Shown here: positions 1 through 9,382 of the stretch, in pieces
Position numbering within the stretch: the first letter of the stretch is position 1
Layout: every line of letters begins with the position of its first letter
From: Bacteroidales bacterium
GTDB lineage: Bacteria > Bacteroidota > Bacteroidia > Bacteroidales > Marinilabiliaceae
NCBI GenBank assembly: GCA_024401355.1
Contig: JAKSLF010000016.1
Span: forward strand, 1 to 62,899
Length of the DNA: 62,899 nt
Direction: 5' to 3'
The notes under the pieces: generated by a model
Database searches by the model: none
What the model was told of the DNA's origin: nothing
What the model saw: only the letters and a program-made list of their open reading frames with translations
Translations under genes and position numbers: made by a program

Positions 1-46
1 GCCGATGGTACTGCGATGAAATGTGGGAGAGTAGGTAGCCGCCCTT
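1..46 (+). rRNA. rrf: 5S ribosomal RNA, 3' end (partial)
   Basis: The first bases match the conserved 3' end of bacterial 5S rRNA: GCCGATGGTACTGCG, a short variable stretch, then GTGGGAGAGTAGGTAGCCGCC. The gene starts left of the window, so an rRNA operon ends here. The exact 3' end is approximate. A strong terminator hairpin follows directly. Confidence 0.85.
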
Positions 47-57
47 TTAAAACAAGA

Positions 58-94
58 GAAGTCTTTCAGAAATTCTGGAAGACTTCTTTAATTT
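58..94 (+). terminator. Rho-independent terminator of the rRNA operon
   Basis: A 13-bp stem (GAAGTCTTTCAGA pairing with TCTGGAAGACTTC, one G-U) is followed by a T-rich tract. It lies just after the 5S 3' end and before the next gene. Confidence 0.85.
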
Positions 95-110
95 CATATA
101 TATATTATCT

Positions 111-830
111 ATGTCAAAAGGGAAAATATATCTTATACCAAACTTTCTTGGAGAGATAAATGAGAGTGAATCGGAGCGTAATTTTCCGTTGGAGAACATT
201 CGTATAATTCAGTCGATTAAACACTATATAGTAGAAGATATACGTACGGTGCGTCGTTTCCTAAAACGTGTGGATAAGACTATAAACATAGATGAACTTA
301 CATTTTATGAGTTGAACAAGAGAACTCGTCCAGAGGACATTCCGACATATATAAAAGCTGCTGAGCAGGGACATGACATGGGAATAGTGTCGGAGGCTGG
401 ATGTCCTGGAGTTGCAGATCCTGGTGCTGACGTAGTTGCTATAGCACATCAAAAGGGTATACAGGTAGTTCCATTGGTTGGTCCATCGAGTATATTGATG
501 GCCATGATGGCGTCGGGAATGAACGGTCAAAATTTTGCATTTGTGGGTTATCTTCCTGTAGAAAAGAGTGGGAACATAAAAGCAATAAAACATTTGGAGG
601 AGCGTTCACAGCGTGAAGGTCAGACACAGATATTCATAGAAACGCCATTCAGAAATGTGAAGATGTTTCAGGACTTGGTATTTGCATTGAAACCTCAGAC
701 GAGACTATGTGTCGCATGTAACGTTACATGTCTTGACGAGTATATAGTAACAAAAACTGTATCGCAGTGGCGAAATGTTGCTGCGCCAAATATAGATAAA
801 CGTCCAACGATATTTCTCATACAAGCATAA
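111..830 (+). CDS. RsmI-like SAM-dependent tetrapyrrole-methylase family protein
   Basis: A 239-residue protein of the tetrapyrrole (corrin/porphyrin) methylase fold. The RsmI-type core is visible: VSEAGCPGVADPG (residues 94-106) followed by VPLVGPSSILMAMMASG. RsmI 2'-O-methylates C1402 of 16S rRNA in the ribosomal decoding centre. The N terminus (IYLIPNFLGEI) differs from the LVATPIGNL of canonical RsmI, so this may be the variant Bacteroidota form with another target. It lies right after the rRNA operon terminator and 10 bp before nadE. The ATG start is the only sensible one. The family call is firm; the RNA target is inference. Confidence 0.8.
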   Translation: MSKGKIYLIPNFLGEINESESERNFPLENIRIIQSIKHYIVEDIRTVRRFLKRVDKTINIDELTFYELNKRTRPEDIPTYIKAAEQGHDMGIVSEAGCPGVADPGADVVAIAHQKGIQVVPLVGPSSILMAMMASGMNGQNFAFVGYLPVEKSGNIKAIKHLEERSQREGQTQIFIETPFRNVKMFQDLVFALKPQTRLCVACNVTCLDEYIVTKTVSQWRNVAAPNIDKRPTIFLIQA

Positions 831-840
831 AACATAAAAA

Positions 841-2778
841 ATGAGTACAGATTTTGGCTTTATTAAAGTAGCCTCGGCCGTACCTAGCGTCAAGGTTGCA
901 GACTGTGACTATAATACTTCGGAGATAATTGCTTTGATGAGAAAGGCAGATGACGAAGGAGTTGCCCTTGTTGTATTCCCAGAATTGTGTTTGACAGCAT
1001 ATACTTGTGCAGACCTTTTTACGCAACCTTTTTTGATAGAGGCGTCAGAACATTCGCTGGGAAGGATTGTTGAGGAATCGAAAGCAATAAAGACACTGGC
1101 AGTAGTTGGCATGCCTGTAGAGATAGGAGGGCGATTGTTCAATTGTGCAATCGTAGTAGGCAACGGAAAAATATATGGTGCTGTTCCGAAGACATATCTA
1201 CCTAACTATGGAGAATTTTATGAAGCTCGATGGTTTTCTCCGTCTCCTTTATCGGGAGTGACAGAGATAATATTGTGTGGTCAGAAAATTCCTTTTGGAA
1301 ATCTATTATTTAATGCTGGTGATGCTGTAGTCGGGATAGAAATCTGCGAAGACTTGTGGACTCCAATACCACCATCGTCGTATGAAGCGCTGCATGGGGC
1401 GAATGTTATTGTTAACCTTTCGGCGTCGAATGATATGGTGGGTAAACACCAGTATTTGACATCACTTGTAAAACAGCAGTCGGCACGGACGATCTCGGCT
1501 TATATCTATGCTTCATGTGGATATGGTGAATCGTCGACAGATCTAGTATTTGGTGGCAGTTCATATATCGTTGAAAACGGATCGGTATTGGCAGAGGGAA
1601 AGAGATTTGAGATGAACAGCCAGATGATAGTTGCAGATATAGATTTGGAAAAGATAAAAGCTCAACGTCTGCATCAGAAGACATTCTATTCATCGGTAGA
1701 GTCGAAAATAGACTTCACAACAGTAGATATAGAGATGAGAGAAGATAGTGGAGTGCATGAAGTGAAGAGATACTTTGAGCCTTATCCATTTATTCCTAAT
1801 GACGACAGGACAATGTCGGAGCGTTGTGAGGAGATTTTCTCGATACAGATTAATGGATTTGCGCAGCGATATATAGCATCGTATTCGAAATGTGCTGTAA
1901 TAGGCATATCTGGTGGCTTGGATTCGACTTTGGCGTTGCTGGTGGCAGTAAGGACAATGGATAAACTTGGTTTGTCGCGAAAGAATGTGTTGGGAGTCAC
2001 GATGCCCGGATTCGGAACAACGGGTAGGACATATAACAATGCGATAAACCTGATGAAAGAGCTTGGTATCACAATACGTGAGATAAGCATAAAGGATGCA
2101 TGTGTACAGCATTTCAAAGATATAGACCTGCCTTTAACAGACAGAAGCGTGACATACGAAAATGGTCAGGCCCGAATGCGAACATTGATACTGATGGACC
2201 TAGCGAACAAAGAAGGCGGACTAGTGGTTGGCACTGGCGACCTTTCGGAATTAGCTTTGGGCTGGGCAACATATAATGGCGATCATATGTCGATGTATGG
2301 CGTAAACACCAGTGTGCCAAAGACATTGGTTAAATACCTTGTGAAGTGGGTTGCGTTGGACGGAACAGACGAGAAGGCAAAACCATATTTGTTGGATATA
2401 GTAGACACTCCGATAAGCCCAGAACTTTTACCAGCGGACGAAAAAGGAAACATCGCTCAAAAGACAGAAGACCTTGTCGGTCCGTATGAGTTGCATGACT
2501 TTTTTCTATATAACTATGTAAGATTTGGTTTCGGCCCAAAGAAATTGTACTTTATGGCTCAAAGAGCCTTTGATGGAAAATATGAAAACAAAGTCATCAA
2601 AAAATGGCTAGTGACATTCATGAGAAGATTCTTTAATCAGCAATTCAAGAGGTCGGCATTGCCAGATGGTCCTAAAGTCGGATCAGTCAGCTTATCGCCA
2701 CGAGGTGACTGGAGAATGCCAAGTGATGCCCAGTCGAAGATGTGGCTGGCTGAAGCAGATATGATAGAAACGGAGTAA
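841..2778 (+). CDS. nadE: Glutamine-dependent NAD(+) synthetase
   Basis: A 645-residue two-domain enzyme that makes NAD from nicotinic acid adenine dinucleotide, ATP and glutamine, the last step of NAD synthesis in the cytoplasm. The N-terminal nitrilase-type glutaminase domain has the expected triad: Glu48 (FPELCLTAYT), Lys117 (VPKTYLPNYGEF) and Cys169 (GIEICEDLW). The C-terminal synthetase domain has the ATP-pyrophosphatase loop SGGLDS (357-362) and GTGDLSELALGW. Length matches the long glutamine-dependent form. It starts 10 bp after the methylase gene and ends 11 bp before an MFS gene, suggesting cotranscription. Confidence 0.97.
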   Translation: MSTDFGFIKVASAVPSVKVADCDYNTSEIIALMRKADDEGVALVVFPELCLTAYTCADLFTQPFLIEASEHSLGRIVEESKAIKTLAVVGMPVEIGGRLFNCAIVVGNGKIYGAVPKTYLPNYGEFYEARWFSPSPLSGVTEIILCGQKIPFGNLLFNAGDAVVGIEICEDLWTPIPPSSYEALHGANVIVNLSASNDMVGKHQYLTSLVKQQSARTISAYIYASCGYGESSTDLVFGGSSYIVENGSVLAEGKRFEMNSQMIVADIDLEKIKAQRLHQKTFYSSVESKIDFTTVDIEMREDSGVHEVKRYFEPYPFIPNDDRTMSERCEEIFSIQINGFAQRYIASYSKCAVIGISGGLDSTLALLVAVRTMDKLGLSRKNVLGVTMPGFGTTGRTYNNAINLMKELGITIREISIKDACVQHFKDIDLPLTDRSVTYENGQARMRTLILMDLANKEGGLVVGTGDLSELALGWATYNGDHMSMYGVNTSVPKTLVKYLVKWVALDGTDEKAKPYLLDIVDTPISPELLPADEKGNIAQKTEDLVGPYELHDFFLYNYVRFGFGPKKLYFMAQRAFDGKYENKVIKKWLVTFMRRFFNQQFKRSALPDGPKVGSVSLSPRGDWRMPSDAQSKMWLAEADMIETE

Positions 2779-2789
2779 AAAGGCAATAG

Positions 2790-3971
2790 ATGACAAACAA
2801 TAGTAAGACCTCATATGGAATATTAATAGCACTGAGCATGTCGCATTTATTCAACGACATGCTTCAGTCGCTTATAACCTCGGACTATCCATTGTTGAAA
2901 GAAGATATGGGGTTGACCTTTGCTGAGATTGGGCTTGTTACATTGTTTTATCAGATAGCAGCATCGGTATTCCAGCCTGTCATGGGACTTCTGCTTGACA
3001 AGAAACCTAATCCGTATTTCTTGCCTATAGGAATGGGCTTCACATTTGTCGGCCTTACATTGCTGGCATACGCTGGTCATCTGCCTATAGTATTTCTAAG
3101 TGTAGTTTTAGTTGGCATTGGATCGTCGATACTACATCCGGAAGCATCACGATTGACCTCAATGGCATCGGGTGGGAAGCGAGGGCTTGCGCAGTCTGTA
3201 TTCCAAGTAGGTGGAAACACAGGAAGTGCGATAGGACCGCTGCTGGCGGCAATGTTTATAGCACCATACGGAAGAGAGAATACCGCATTGCTCGCCTTGA
3301 TAGCCTTTGTTGGAATGGCAGTAATGTCGCCTGTTTGCAGATGGTATCGGAGAGTTTTAAAAGAACATCGCAAAAGAGGAGCCCAACCAATAGTCGTGCA
3401 GGAGATGCCATTGTCGAAGAAGAAGACAATCTTTGCTATAGGAATACTGCTTGTATTGATATTTTCGAAATACATGTATATGGCAAGCTTGACCAGCTAT
3501 TATACATTCTATCTGATAGAAAAATTTGGTGTGTCAATAGAAACATCACAAATACTGCTCTTTGTGTTTCTTGCAGCCACAGCAATAGGAACATGTATTG
3601 GTGGTCCTGTAGGAGATAGGATAGGAAGAAAGTATGTGATATGGGCTTCGATATTAGGAACAGCACCGTTTGCGTTGTTGATGCCATACGCGCCATTGGT
3701 GGGGACAGTAGTATTGAGCTTCATGGTTGGATTGATATTGTCATCGGCATTTCCTGCAATCGTAATCTATGCACAGATTCTGTTGCCTAATCATATTGGT
3801 TTGGTTTCAGGTCTGTTTTTTGGCTTCGCATTTGGTATAGCCGGAGTGTCATCGGCATTATTGGGGCATTTTGCTGACATATATGATATCTTTACTGTCT
3901 ATAATATTTGTGCATATATCCCACTTCTTGGACTGATTACCTATTTCTTACCTGACATAGAGAAGAAGTGA
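2790..3971 (+). CDS. MFS transporter, fosmidomycin-resistance (Fsr) type
   Basis: A 393-residue integral membrane protein with about 12 hydrophobic segments and the MFS signature region GDRIGRKYVIWAS between the halves. The N-terminal stretch SHLFNDMLQSLITSDYPLL and the GVGSSILHPEASRL-like stretch around residue 110 resemble the Fsr branch of drug efflux pumps. The substrate cannot be told from sequence. It follows nadE by 11 bp, so it may be cotranscribed without a functional link. Confidence 0.8.
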   Translation: MTNNSKTSYGILIALSMSHLFNDMLQSLITSDYPLLKEDMGLTFAEIGLVTLFYQIAASVFQPVMGLLLDKKPNPYFLPIGMGFTFVGLTLLAYAGHLPIVFLSVVLVGIGSSILHPEASRLTSMASGGKRGLAQSVFQVGGNTGSAIGPLLAAMFIAPYGRENTALLALIAFVGMAVMSPVCRWYRRVLKEHRKRGAQPIVVQEMPLSKKKTIFAIGILLVLIFSKYMYMASLTSYYTFYLIEKFGVSIETSQILLFVFLAATAIGTCIGGPVGDRIGRKYVIWASILGTAPFALLMPYAPLVGTVVLSFMVGLILSSAFPAIVIYAQILLPNHIGLVSGLFFGFAFGIAGVSSALLGHFADIYDIFTVYNICAYIPLLGLITYFLPDIEKK

Positions 3972-4068
3972 GATAGTTCAGCGTTATAGAATTTATGCAA
4001 GAATATAGCGATATATTGGATTATTGTTTTTATTTTTGCAATAGTGGAAAAATTTAGATAGTGAACCG

Positions 4069-5259
4069 GTGAAAGAACGCATATATATAGTAGTATTAGG
4101 CGTAATAGCATCATTGAATATATCGCTAGGGCAAGTGTCATCGCCCAAAGCCGCTGATAAGACAGTGGTTGGGGGGGATACTATATACTGGTATAAGAGT
4201 TGGGAAGATGCCACCGTAGAAGTGAAAGTGTCGGGGACTACTAAAATAACCTGGTATGAATTTGATGAAGAATCGATGTCATTCAGCAAATTGTTAAAGA
4301 CATCGGATGGAACTAATGACAGTTATACGGCCAGTGGGCCTATCGGAATCAAATGTGAGATTGTAGAAGGTGAAAAGAAAAAGGAACAGAGGTTTTGGAT
4401 GGAAGTGCCTGAGATTACTGGTGTAAGTTTTTCGATAGACTCTGTATATTGTGATGGAATGGATGTGACAGTGAATGCTGACGGCAACAAAGCGAAAGTG
4501 TTTGACGCAAGCGTCGGAAAAATGAAAGATATAGCGCAGAAGGTAGTATATGAATGGTATGTTGCAGATACATTGCAGATGGTGTCGGGACAGAATGAAG
4601 TGACACTTGAATCACCGATGGAAGATAGTTCAATAAAAGTAATTGCGCGTAATCAGGTTGACAAGACAGTTGAGGCGGTGGACTCAATCATGAGTTATGG
4701 TGTGAAGGCAAAGTTCAGCCATAAGCAAAGAGAAAGAGAAGTGAAGAATGAGATGACTAGTGGGAACTCATATTCATCACCGGCAGAGATAGAATTCACA
4801 AATGAATCGAAAGGGAATGTGACTGTATATGAATGGGTAATGGGAACAATGTCGAGAGTCTATGACAAGAATCCTGTGTATTCATTTCAGCCGACAGGAA
4901 CTCATAGAGTGTCGCTGATAGTGACAGATGAAACAACTGGATGTAGCAGTATTGACTCGACATTACAAGTGACTATAACAGATGCATTCTTAGGGTTCCC
5001 TAACGTGTTTACACCCAATGGAGATGACGTGAACGATGAATTCCGTTGTGCATATAAATCATTGAAAACATACGAAATAACGATATATAACCGTTGGGGT
5101 CGAGAAGTATATCATTCGACAGACCCATCGAAAGGCTGGGATGGAAAAGAGGGAAATGCAAAAGCAGCGGAGGGGTTGTATATGTATGTCGCCGAAGCTA
5201 CAGGTTATGACAAGGGAGTAAGAATACGGAAACATGGATCGGTGACTTTAGTCCGTTAA
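4069..5259 (+). CDS. Secreted protein with PKD-like region and C-terminal type B sorting domain
   Basis: A 396-residue protein starting at GTG, with a signal peptide (IVVLGVIASLNISLGQ). The middle has Ig/PKD-like strands; one repeat near residues 240-300 contains TVYEWVMGTMSRVYD and GTHRVSLIVTDETTGC. The last 85 residues are a gliding-motility/CHU_C-type C-terminal domain (FPNVFTPNGDDVNDEF, ITIYNRWGREVY, GWDGK, AAEGLYMYVAEA), the type B sorting signal used by the type IX secretion system. It is therefore predicted to be exported to the cell surface or outside. No secretion-system component is nearby. Its function is unknown. The 97-bp upstream gap has no clear promoter. Confidence 0.75.
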   Translation: MKERIYIVVLGVIASLNISLGQVSSPKAADKTVVGGDTIYWYKSWEDATVEVKVSGTTKITWYEFDEESMSFSKLLKTSDGTNDSYTASGPIGIKCEIVEGEKKKEQRFWMEVPEITGVSFSIDSVYCDGMDVTVNADGNKAKVFDASVGKMKDIAQKVVYEWYVADTLQMVSGQNEVTLESPMEDSSIKVIARNQVDKTVEAVDSIMSYGVKAKFSHKQREREVKNEMTSGNSYSSPAEIEFTNESKGNVTVYEWVMGTMSRVYDKNPVYSFQPTGTHRVSLIVTDETTGCSSIDSTLQVTITDAFLGFPNVFTPNGDDVNDEFRCAYKSLKTYEITIYNRWGREVYHSTDPSKGWDGKEGNAKAAEGLYMYVAEATGYDKGVRIRKHGSVTLVR

Positions 5260-5273
5260 AAAACAAATTGCTT

Positions 5274-7514
5274 ATGTCAATAGACGATACTACAGTTCAG
5301 GAACAGGAAGAGCTTGCCCGCAAGCAAGTTTTAGACCTTATAGCGCAGTGTCCTAGATGTCATCAGAATGAGGAAGAAGTTCAGATGATAAGAAAAGCCT
5401 TTGAGCTTGCCAATGACGCCCATAGGGGAATGAAACGCAAGAGTGGTGAATTGTATATATTTCACCCTGTAGCAGTGGCTCGTGTTGCAGCCTTTGAGAT
5501 AGGTCTTGGTGCAAAGAGTGTTACAGCAGCATTGCTTCATGACGTAGTTGAGGATACAGACATCACGCTAGGGGACCTAGAGTCGTTGTTTGGCTCGAAA
5601 GTAGCGGCCATAGTGGACGGTTTGACAAAGTTGGAAGGTGTGTTTGACCAGTCGGCATCGTTGCAGGCTGAGAACTTCCGTAAGCTTCTGGTGTCTATGA
5701 TCGAGGACGTAAGAGTGATACTCGTCAAGCTGGCAGACAGGTTGCACAATATGCGAACATTGTCGTCGATGCCAGAGCACAAGAGATATAAGATAGCGGC
5801 AGAGACATTATACATATATGCTCCTATAGCGCATCGTCTGGGACTATTCAATATCAAGAGTGAACTTGAGGACTTGAGTCTCAAGTATGAGCATCCGATG
5901 GAATATGAGGAGATAGTGAAAAAGCTGCAGGATAGTGCAGTAAGCTATCAGAACGTAATAGATTGTGTGTCGGCTCCGATAAAAGAGCGTCTGAATATGC
6001 AGGGGTATGAATATACATTGAAAGCGCGTCCTAAATCGATATATTCAATATGGCGAAAGATGCAGACCAAGAATGTGCCATTTGAAGAAATATATGACAT
6101 CTTTGCGATGCGAATAATATTCAAGCCTCATGAGGGATTGTCTGAAAAAGCGCAGTGTTGGAACATATATTCGATAATAACGGACCTTTATCAGCCCAAG
6201 CCAGACCGTTTGCGTGACTGGGTGAGTATGCCGAAGGCGAATGGTTATGAAGCGTTGCATACAACTGTTATGAGTCCTGGCGGACGATGGGTGGAAGTGC
6301 AGATACGCACAGAGAGAATGAATGACATAGCTGAGAGAGGATTTGCAGCACACTGGAAGTATAAAGAAGATGGTAAGGAGAGTGAGATAGACAACTGGCT
6401 GAAGAGCGTGAGGGACATGCTTGAGACTGCAGAATCGGACTCTATGGAATTTCTTGATTCTGTCAAGTTGAACCTCTTTTCACAGGAAATGATGATATTT
6501 ACTCCGAAGGGAGAGGTGAAAGTTATGCCAGTTGGAGCGACTGCCCTTGACTTTGCGTTTGAGATACATTCGAAACTGGGATATCATTGTATCGGAGCGA
6601 AAGTGAATTACAAGCTTGAACCTTTGAGTCATGAGCTTAAGAGCGGTGACCAGGTGGAAATAATCACGTCAGACAGGCAGACTCCTAAATATGAATGGAT
6701 GAACTTTGTAACAACCGTCAAAGCCAAGACGTGTATCAAAGAGATATTCAGGGAAGAGCGTCATGAATTCATTGTCAAGGGAGAGCAGGTGTTAACAGAT
6801 GAACTGCAGAAACGTAAACTATCAATCAATGCCCGAATACTGAAAAAACTTATGCGTACGTATCACGTCACTACGCGTGAAGAATTGTACTATCAGATAG
6901 GCAAGGGAACCGTCAAGCTGGATAACATAGAAAAGTCGCTTACCCAGAAATCGACAAGCAAGTGGGTGAAGATGTGGAGACTGACATTTGGCGGAAATCA
7001 GGAAGACGAATTTGAAGAAGATGATGATATAGATTCTATATCAGTGCCGAAGAGCAAGAAAATCGTACTTAGTGACGAAGCTGAAAAACAATACACGATA
7101 GCATCATGCTGTAATCCGATACCGGGTGATGACGTTGTTGCATTTCTTGATGATGATAATTCGATAGTGTTACATTCACGAAGGTGTCCGGAATGCATAA
7201 AACTGATGTCGAGTCGTGGAGACAGAATCGTGTCGGCACAATGGGAGTCTCATAAAGTGTTGTCGTATCTTGTGGTTATAGAGTTGTCGGGTATAGACAG
7301 ACAAGGACTTGTAAGTGAGGTGACCAAGATTATATCGATGGAGCAGAAAGTGAATATGCGATCAGTTCATTTTGAAAGTCATGACGGAGTGTTCTCTGGA
7401 AGTATCTACTTATATATATATGATACCGTTGACTTGCAGACATTGATAGACAAGTTGATGCAGGTAAAGGGAGTATATAAAGTAGTGAGGAAAGAGCGTA
7501 ATGACAATAACTGA
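5274..7514 (+). CDS. Bifunctional (p)ppGpp synthetase/hydrolase (Rel/SpoT family)
   Basis: A 746-residue stringent-response enzyme. Domains in order: HD hydrolase (FHPVAVARVAAF, LLHDVVEDTDIT, KLADRLHNMRT), RelA/SpoT synthetase (RPKSIYSIWRKM, IYDIFAMRIIF, NGYEALHTTV), TGS (IFTPKGEVKVMPVGATALDF), a conserved linker with a CCNPIPGD motif, and a C-terminal ACT domain. Both catalytic halves look intact, so it should make and degrade (p)ppGpp. I chose ATG 5274 over an in-frame TTG six bases upstream. It follows the secreted-protein gene by 14 bp and precedes tgt by 31 bp. Confidence 0.95.
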   Translation: MSIDDTTVQEQEELARKQVLDLIAQCPRCHQNEEEVQMIRKAFELANDAHRGMKRKSGELYIFHPVAVARVAAFEIGLGAKSVTAALLHDVVEDTDITLGDLESLFGSKVAAIVDGLTKLEGVFDQSASLQAENFRKLLVSMIEDVRVILVKLADRLHNMRTLSSMPEHKRYKIAAETLYIYAPIAHRLGLFNIKSELEDLSLKYEHPMEYEEIVKKLQDSAVSYQNVIDCVSAPIKERLNMQGYEYTLKARPKSIYSIWRKMQTKNVPFEEIYDIFAMRIIFKPHEGLSEKAQCWNIYSIITDLYQPKPDRLRDWVSMPKANGYEALHTTVMSPGGRWVEVQIRTERMNDIAERGFAAHWKYKEDGKESEIDNWLKSVRDMLETAESDSMEFLDSVKLNLFSQEMMIFTPKGEVKVMPVGATALDFAFEIHSKLGYHCIGAKVNYKLEPLSHELKSGDQVEIITSDRQTPKYEWMNFVTTVKAKTCIKEIFREERHEFIVKGEQVLTDELQKRKLSINARILKKLMRTYHVTTREELYYQIGKGTVKLDNIEKSLTQKSTSKWVKMWRLTFGGNQEDEFEEDDDIDSISVPKSKKIVLSDEAEKQYTIASCCNPIPGDDVVAFLDDDNSIVLHSRRCPECIKLMSSRGDRIVSAQWESHKVLSYLVVIELSGIDRQGLVSEVTKIISMEQKVNMRSVHFESHDGVFSGSIYLYIYDTVDLQTLIDKLMQVKGVYKVVRKERNDNN

Positions 7515-7545
7515 TAAGGAAGCCAAAAGAAGAAAGAATTAGAAG

Positions 7546-8676
7546 ATGAAATTTGACTTACAATATACAGACAAGCAATCGGCTGCACGTGCAGGCAAAA
7601 TAACAACAGACCATGGTGAAATATTGACGCCAATATTCATGCCTGTTGGTACTGTGGGGTCGGTAAAGGGACTGCATTTTAAGGAAGTTGAAGAAGATGT
7701 CAAGGCGCAGATAATATTGGGCAATACATATCATTTGTATTTGCGTCCGGGACTTGAAGTGTTGAAGTCTGCCGGTGGTTTGCATGGATTTAATGGATGG
7801 GATAAACCAATCTTGACAGATAGTGGTGGTTTTCAAGTGTTTTCATTGGCAGAGAACCGAAAATTGACAGAAGAAGGAGCGACATTTAGATCGCACATAG
7901 ATGGATCGAAGCACCTGTTTACCCCAGAGAGGGTTGTTGACATACAGAGAATAATAGGATCGGACATTATGATGGCATTTGACGAATGTCCTCCTGGTGA
8001 TTCAGACTACAAATATGCGTCGAAATCGCTTGATTTGACACTGAAGTGGCTTGTTAGAGGATTGAAGCATTTTGACGAGACAGAACCATTGTATGGTAAA
8101 TCTCAGACGTTCTTCCCGATAGTTCAAGGTGCTGCACATCGAGATCTCAGAATGAAATCGGCAGAATTTATAGCTAACTTACAGCGTGAAGGAAATGCTA
8201 TTGGTGGTTTGGCAGTAGGTGAACCAACAGAAGTAATGTATGAAATGGTTGAACTTGTAAATAGTATATTACCTAAGGACAAGCCGAGATATCTGATGGG
8301 AGTGGGAACTCCTGCGAACATATTGGAAAACATAGCTTTGGGAGTCGATATGTTTGATTGTGTAATGCCAACACGAAATGGACGTAATGGAATGATATTT
8401 ACCAGCAATGGAATAATAAACCTCAGGAACAAGAAGTGGGAGATGGATTTTACAGAACTGGATCCTGATGGTCCGTCGTTTGTTGACCACAGATATAGCA
8501 AAGCATACGTCCGCCATTTATTTGTGGCAGACGAAATGCTTGGTCCGCTGATTGCCAGTCAACACAATATTGCCTTTTACTTGTGGCTTGTTGGTGAAGC
8601 TAGAAAGCACATAATAGAAGGAGACTTCAAAGAGTGGAAAGATGTGATGGTTAAGAAAGTGACCACGAGACTATGA
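7546..8676 (+). CDS. tgt: tRNA-guanine transglycosylase (queuine tRNA-ribosyltransferase)
   Basis: A 376-residue enzyme that exchanges the wobble guanine of GUN-anticodon tRNAs for a queuosine precursor. Family motifs are clear: ILTDSGGFQVFSL with the conserved Asp, GGLAVGE, MGVGTPANIL, and DCVMPTRNGRNG with the nucleophile Asp. The C-terminal part has YSKAYVRHLF, where zinc-type enzymes carry a CxCxxC motif just upstream; here that stretch reads DPDGPSFVDHRYS and the whole protein has only two Cys, neither in this region. The zinc site therefore seems absent. Its 3' end nearly touches the convergent Nudix gene (2-bp gap). Confidence 0.95.
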   Translation: MKFDLQYTDKQSAARAGKITTDHGEILTPIFMPVGTVGSVKGLHFKEVEEDVKAQIILGNTYHLYLRPGLEVLKSAGGLHGFNGWDKPILTDSGGFQVFSLAENRKLTEEGATFRSHIDGSKHLFTPERVVDIQRIIGSDIMMAFDECPPGDSDYKYASKSLDLTLKWLVRGLKHFDETEPLYGKSQTFFPIVQGAAHRDLRMKSAEFIANLQREGNAIGGLAVGEPTEVMYEMVELVNSILPKDKPRYLMGVGTPANILENIALGVDMFDCVMPTRNGRNGMIFTSNGIINLRNKKWEMDFTELDPDGPSFVDHRYSKAYVRHLFVADEMLGPLIASQHNIAFYLWLVGEARKHIIEGDFKEWKDVMVKKVTTRL

Positions 8677-8678
8677 TA

Positions 8679-9128
8679 CTATTCTTCACCAGCACTAATT
8701 ATTTCAAGTGCTAAATCAAGGATGTCTTCATGGTCGAAGGCAAGTTGAGGAAGATCTTCAACAGGAAACCATTTGGCCTCTGCAGCGTCATCGAGACCTG
8801 TCACTTCGGTTGGCGATTCGATGATAGTGCAGAACGCTATAGAAATAGTTCGTCCACGAGGGTCGCGGTCGAGGCGAGAAAATGCTCCTATTTGGACTAA
8901 CTCGTCAGGGCTGATAGAAAGTCCGGTTTCCTCTTTTAGTTCTCGAAGAGCGCAATCTTCGGCAGTCTCGTCCATGTTGAGAAAACCTCCGGGAAATGCC
9001 CATTGGTCTTTGAACGGTTCGTTTGCTCGTCGGATAAGGAGAATGTTGGGTTTGTCGTGGTTGTCGTAGCAGAAAACAACGCAATCTGTTGTTACTGCAG
9101 GACGTGGGTATTCGTAAGTGTAAGACAT
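8679..9128 (-). CDS. Nudix hydrolase, ADP-ribose pyrophosphatase-like
   Basis: A 149-residue Nudix protein. A complete Nudix box is present: GGFLNMDETAEDCALRELKE followed by ETGL, matching GX5EX7REUXEEXGU. The leading stretch VVFCYDNHDKPNILLIRRANEPFKDQWAFPGG is typical of ADP-ribose or NADH-type hydrolases. The substrate is not certain. It is convergent with tgt and divergent from rpsA across a 254-bp spacer. Confidence 0.85.
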   Translation of the reverse strand: MSYTYEYPRPAVTTDCVVFCYDNHDKPNILLIRRANEPFKDQWAFPGGFLNMDETAEDCALRELKEETGLSISPDELVQIGAFSRLDRDPRGRTISIAFCTIIESPTEVTGLDDAAEAKWFPVEDLPQLAFDHEDILDLALEIISAGEE

Positions 9129-9277
9129 GTTGAAATGTTTTTATGTATTAACACAAAGTTAATGAATAAAATGATATTATGGAATGTGTTTAAAAAAAAG
9201 ACATATAAAGATGTGATATAATGCTGGGAAAAATGTTATGTAAAAAATATTTAATGGCATATTTATTTCTATGATTT

Positions 9278-9309
9278 TTTGGAAAATGTCGTGTTAATGT
9301 GTATCTTTG
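9278..9309 (+). promoter_or_regulatory. Bacteroidota-type promoter of rpsA
   Basis: TTTG at 9278-9281 and TATCTTTG at 9302-9309 are separated by 20 bp, an exact fit to the -33/-7 consensus. The predicted transcript has a leader of about 65 nt containing a small CTGCA/TGCAG hairpin near 9321-9334. The rest of the 254-bp spacer is AT-rich with no further recognisable feature. Confidence 0.8.
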
Positions 9310-9382
9310 CGGCCGTTAGTCTGCATGTGTGCAGAACAGCATAATGTCTAATAACTAATTAGTAAAAATTTAATTAATTAAA

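Noticed and set aside
9321-9334. Small hairpin in the rpsA leader as an autoregulatory element
   Set aside because: Only a 5-bp stem; too little to support a specific regulatory claim.
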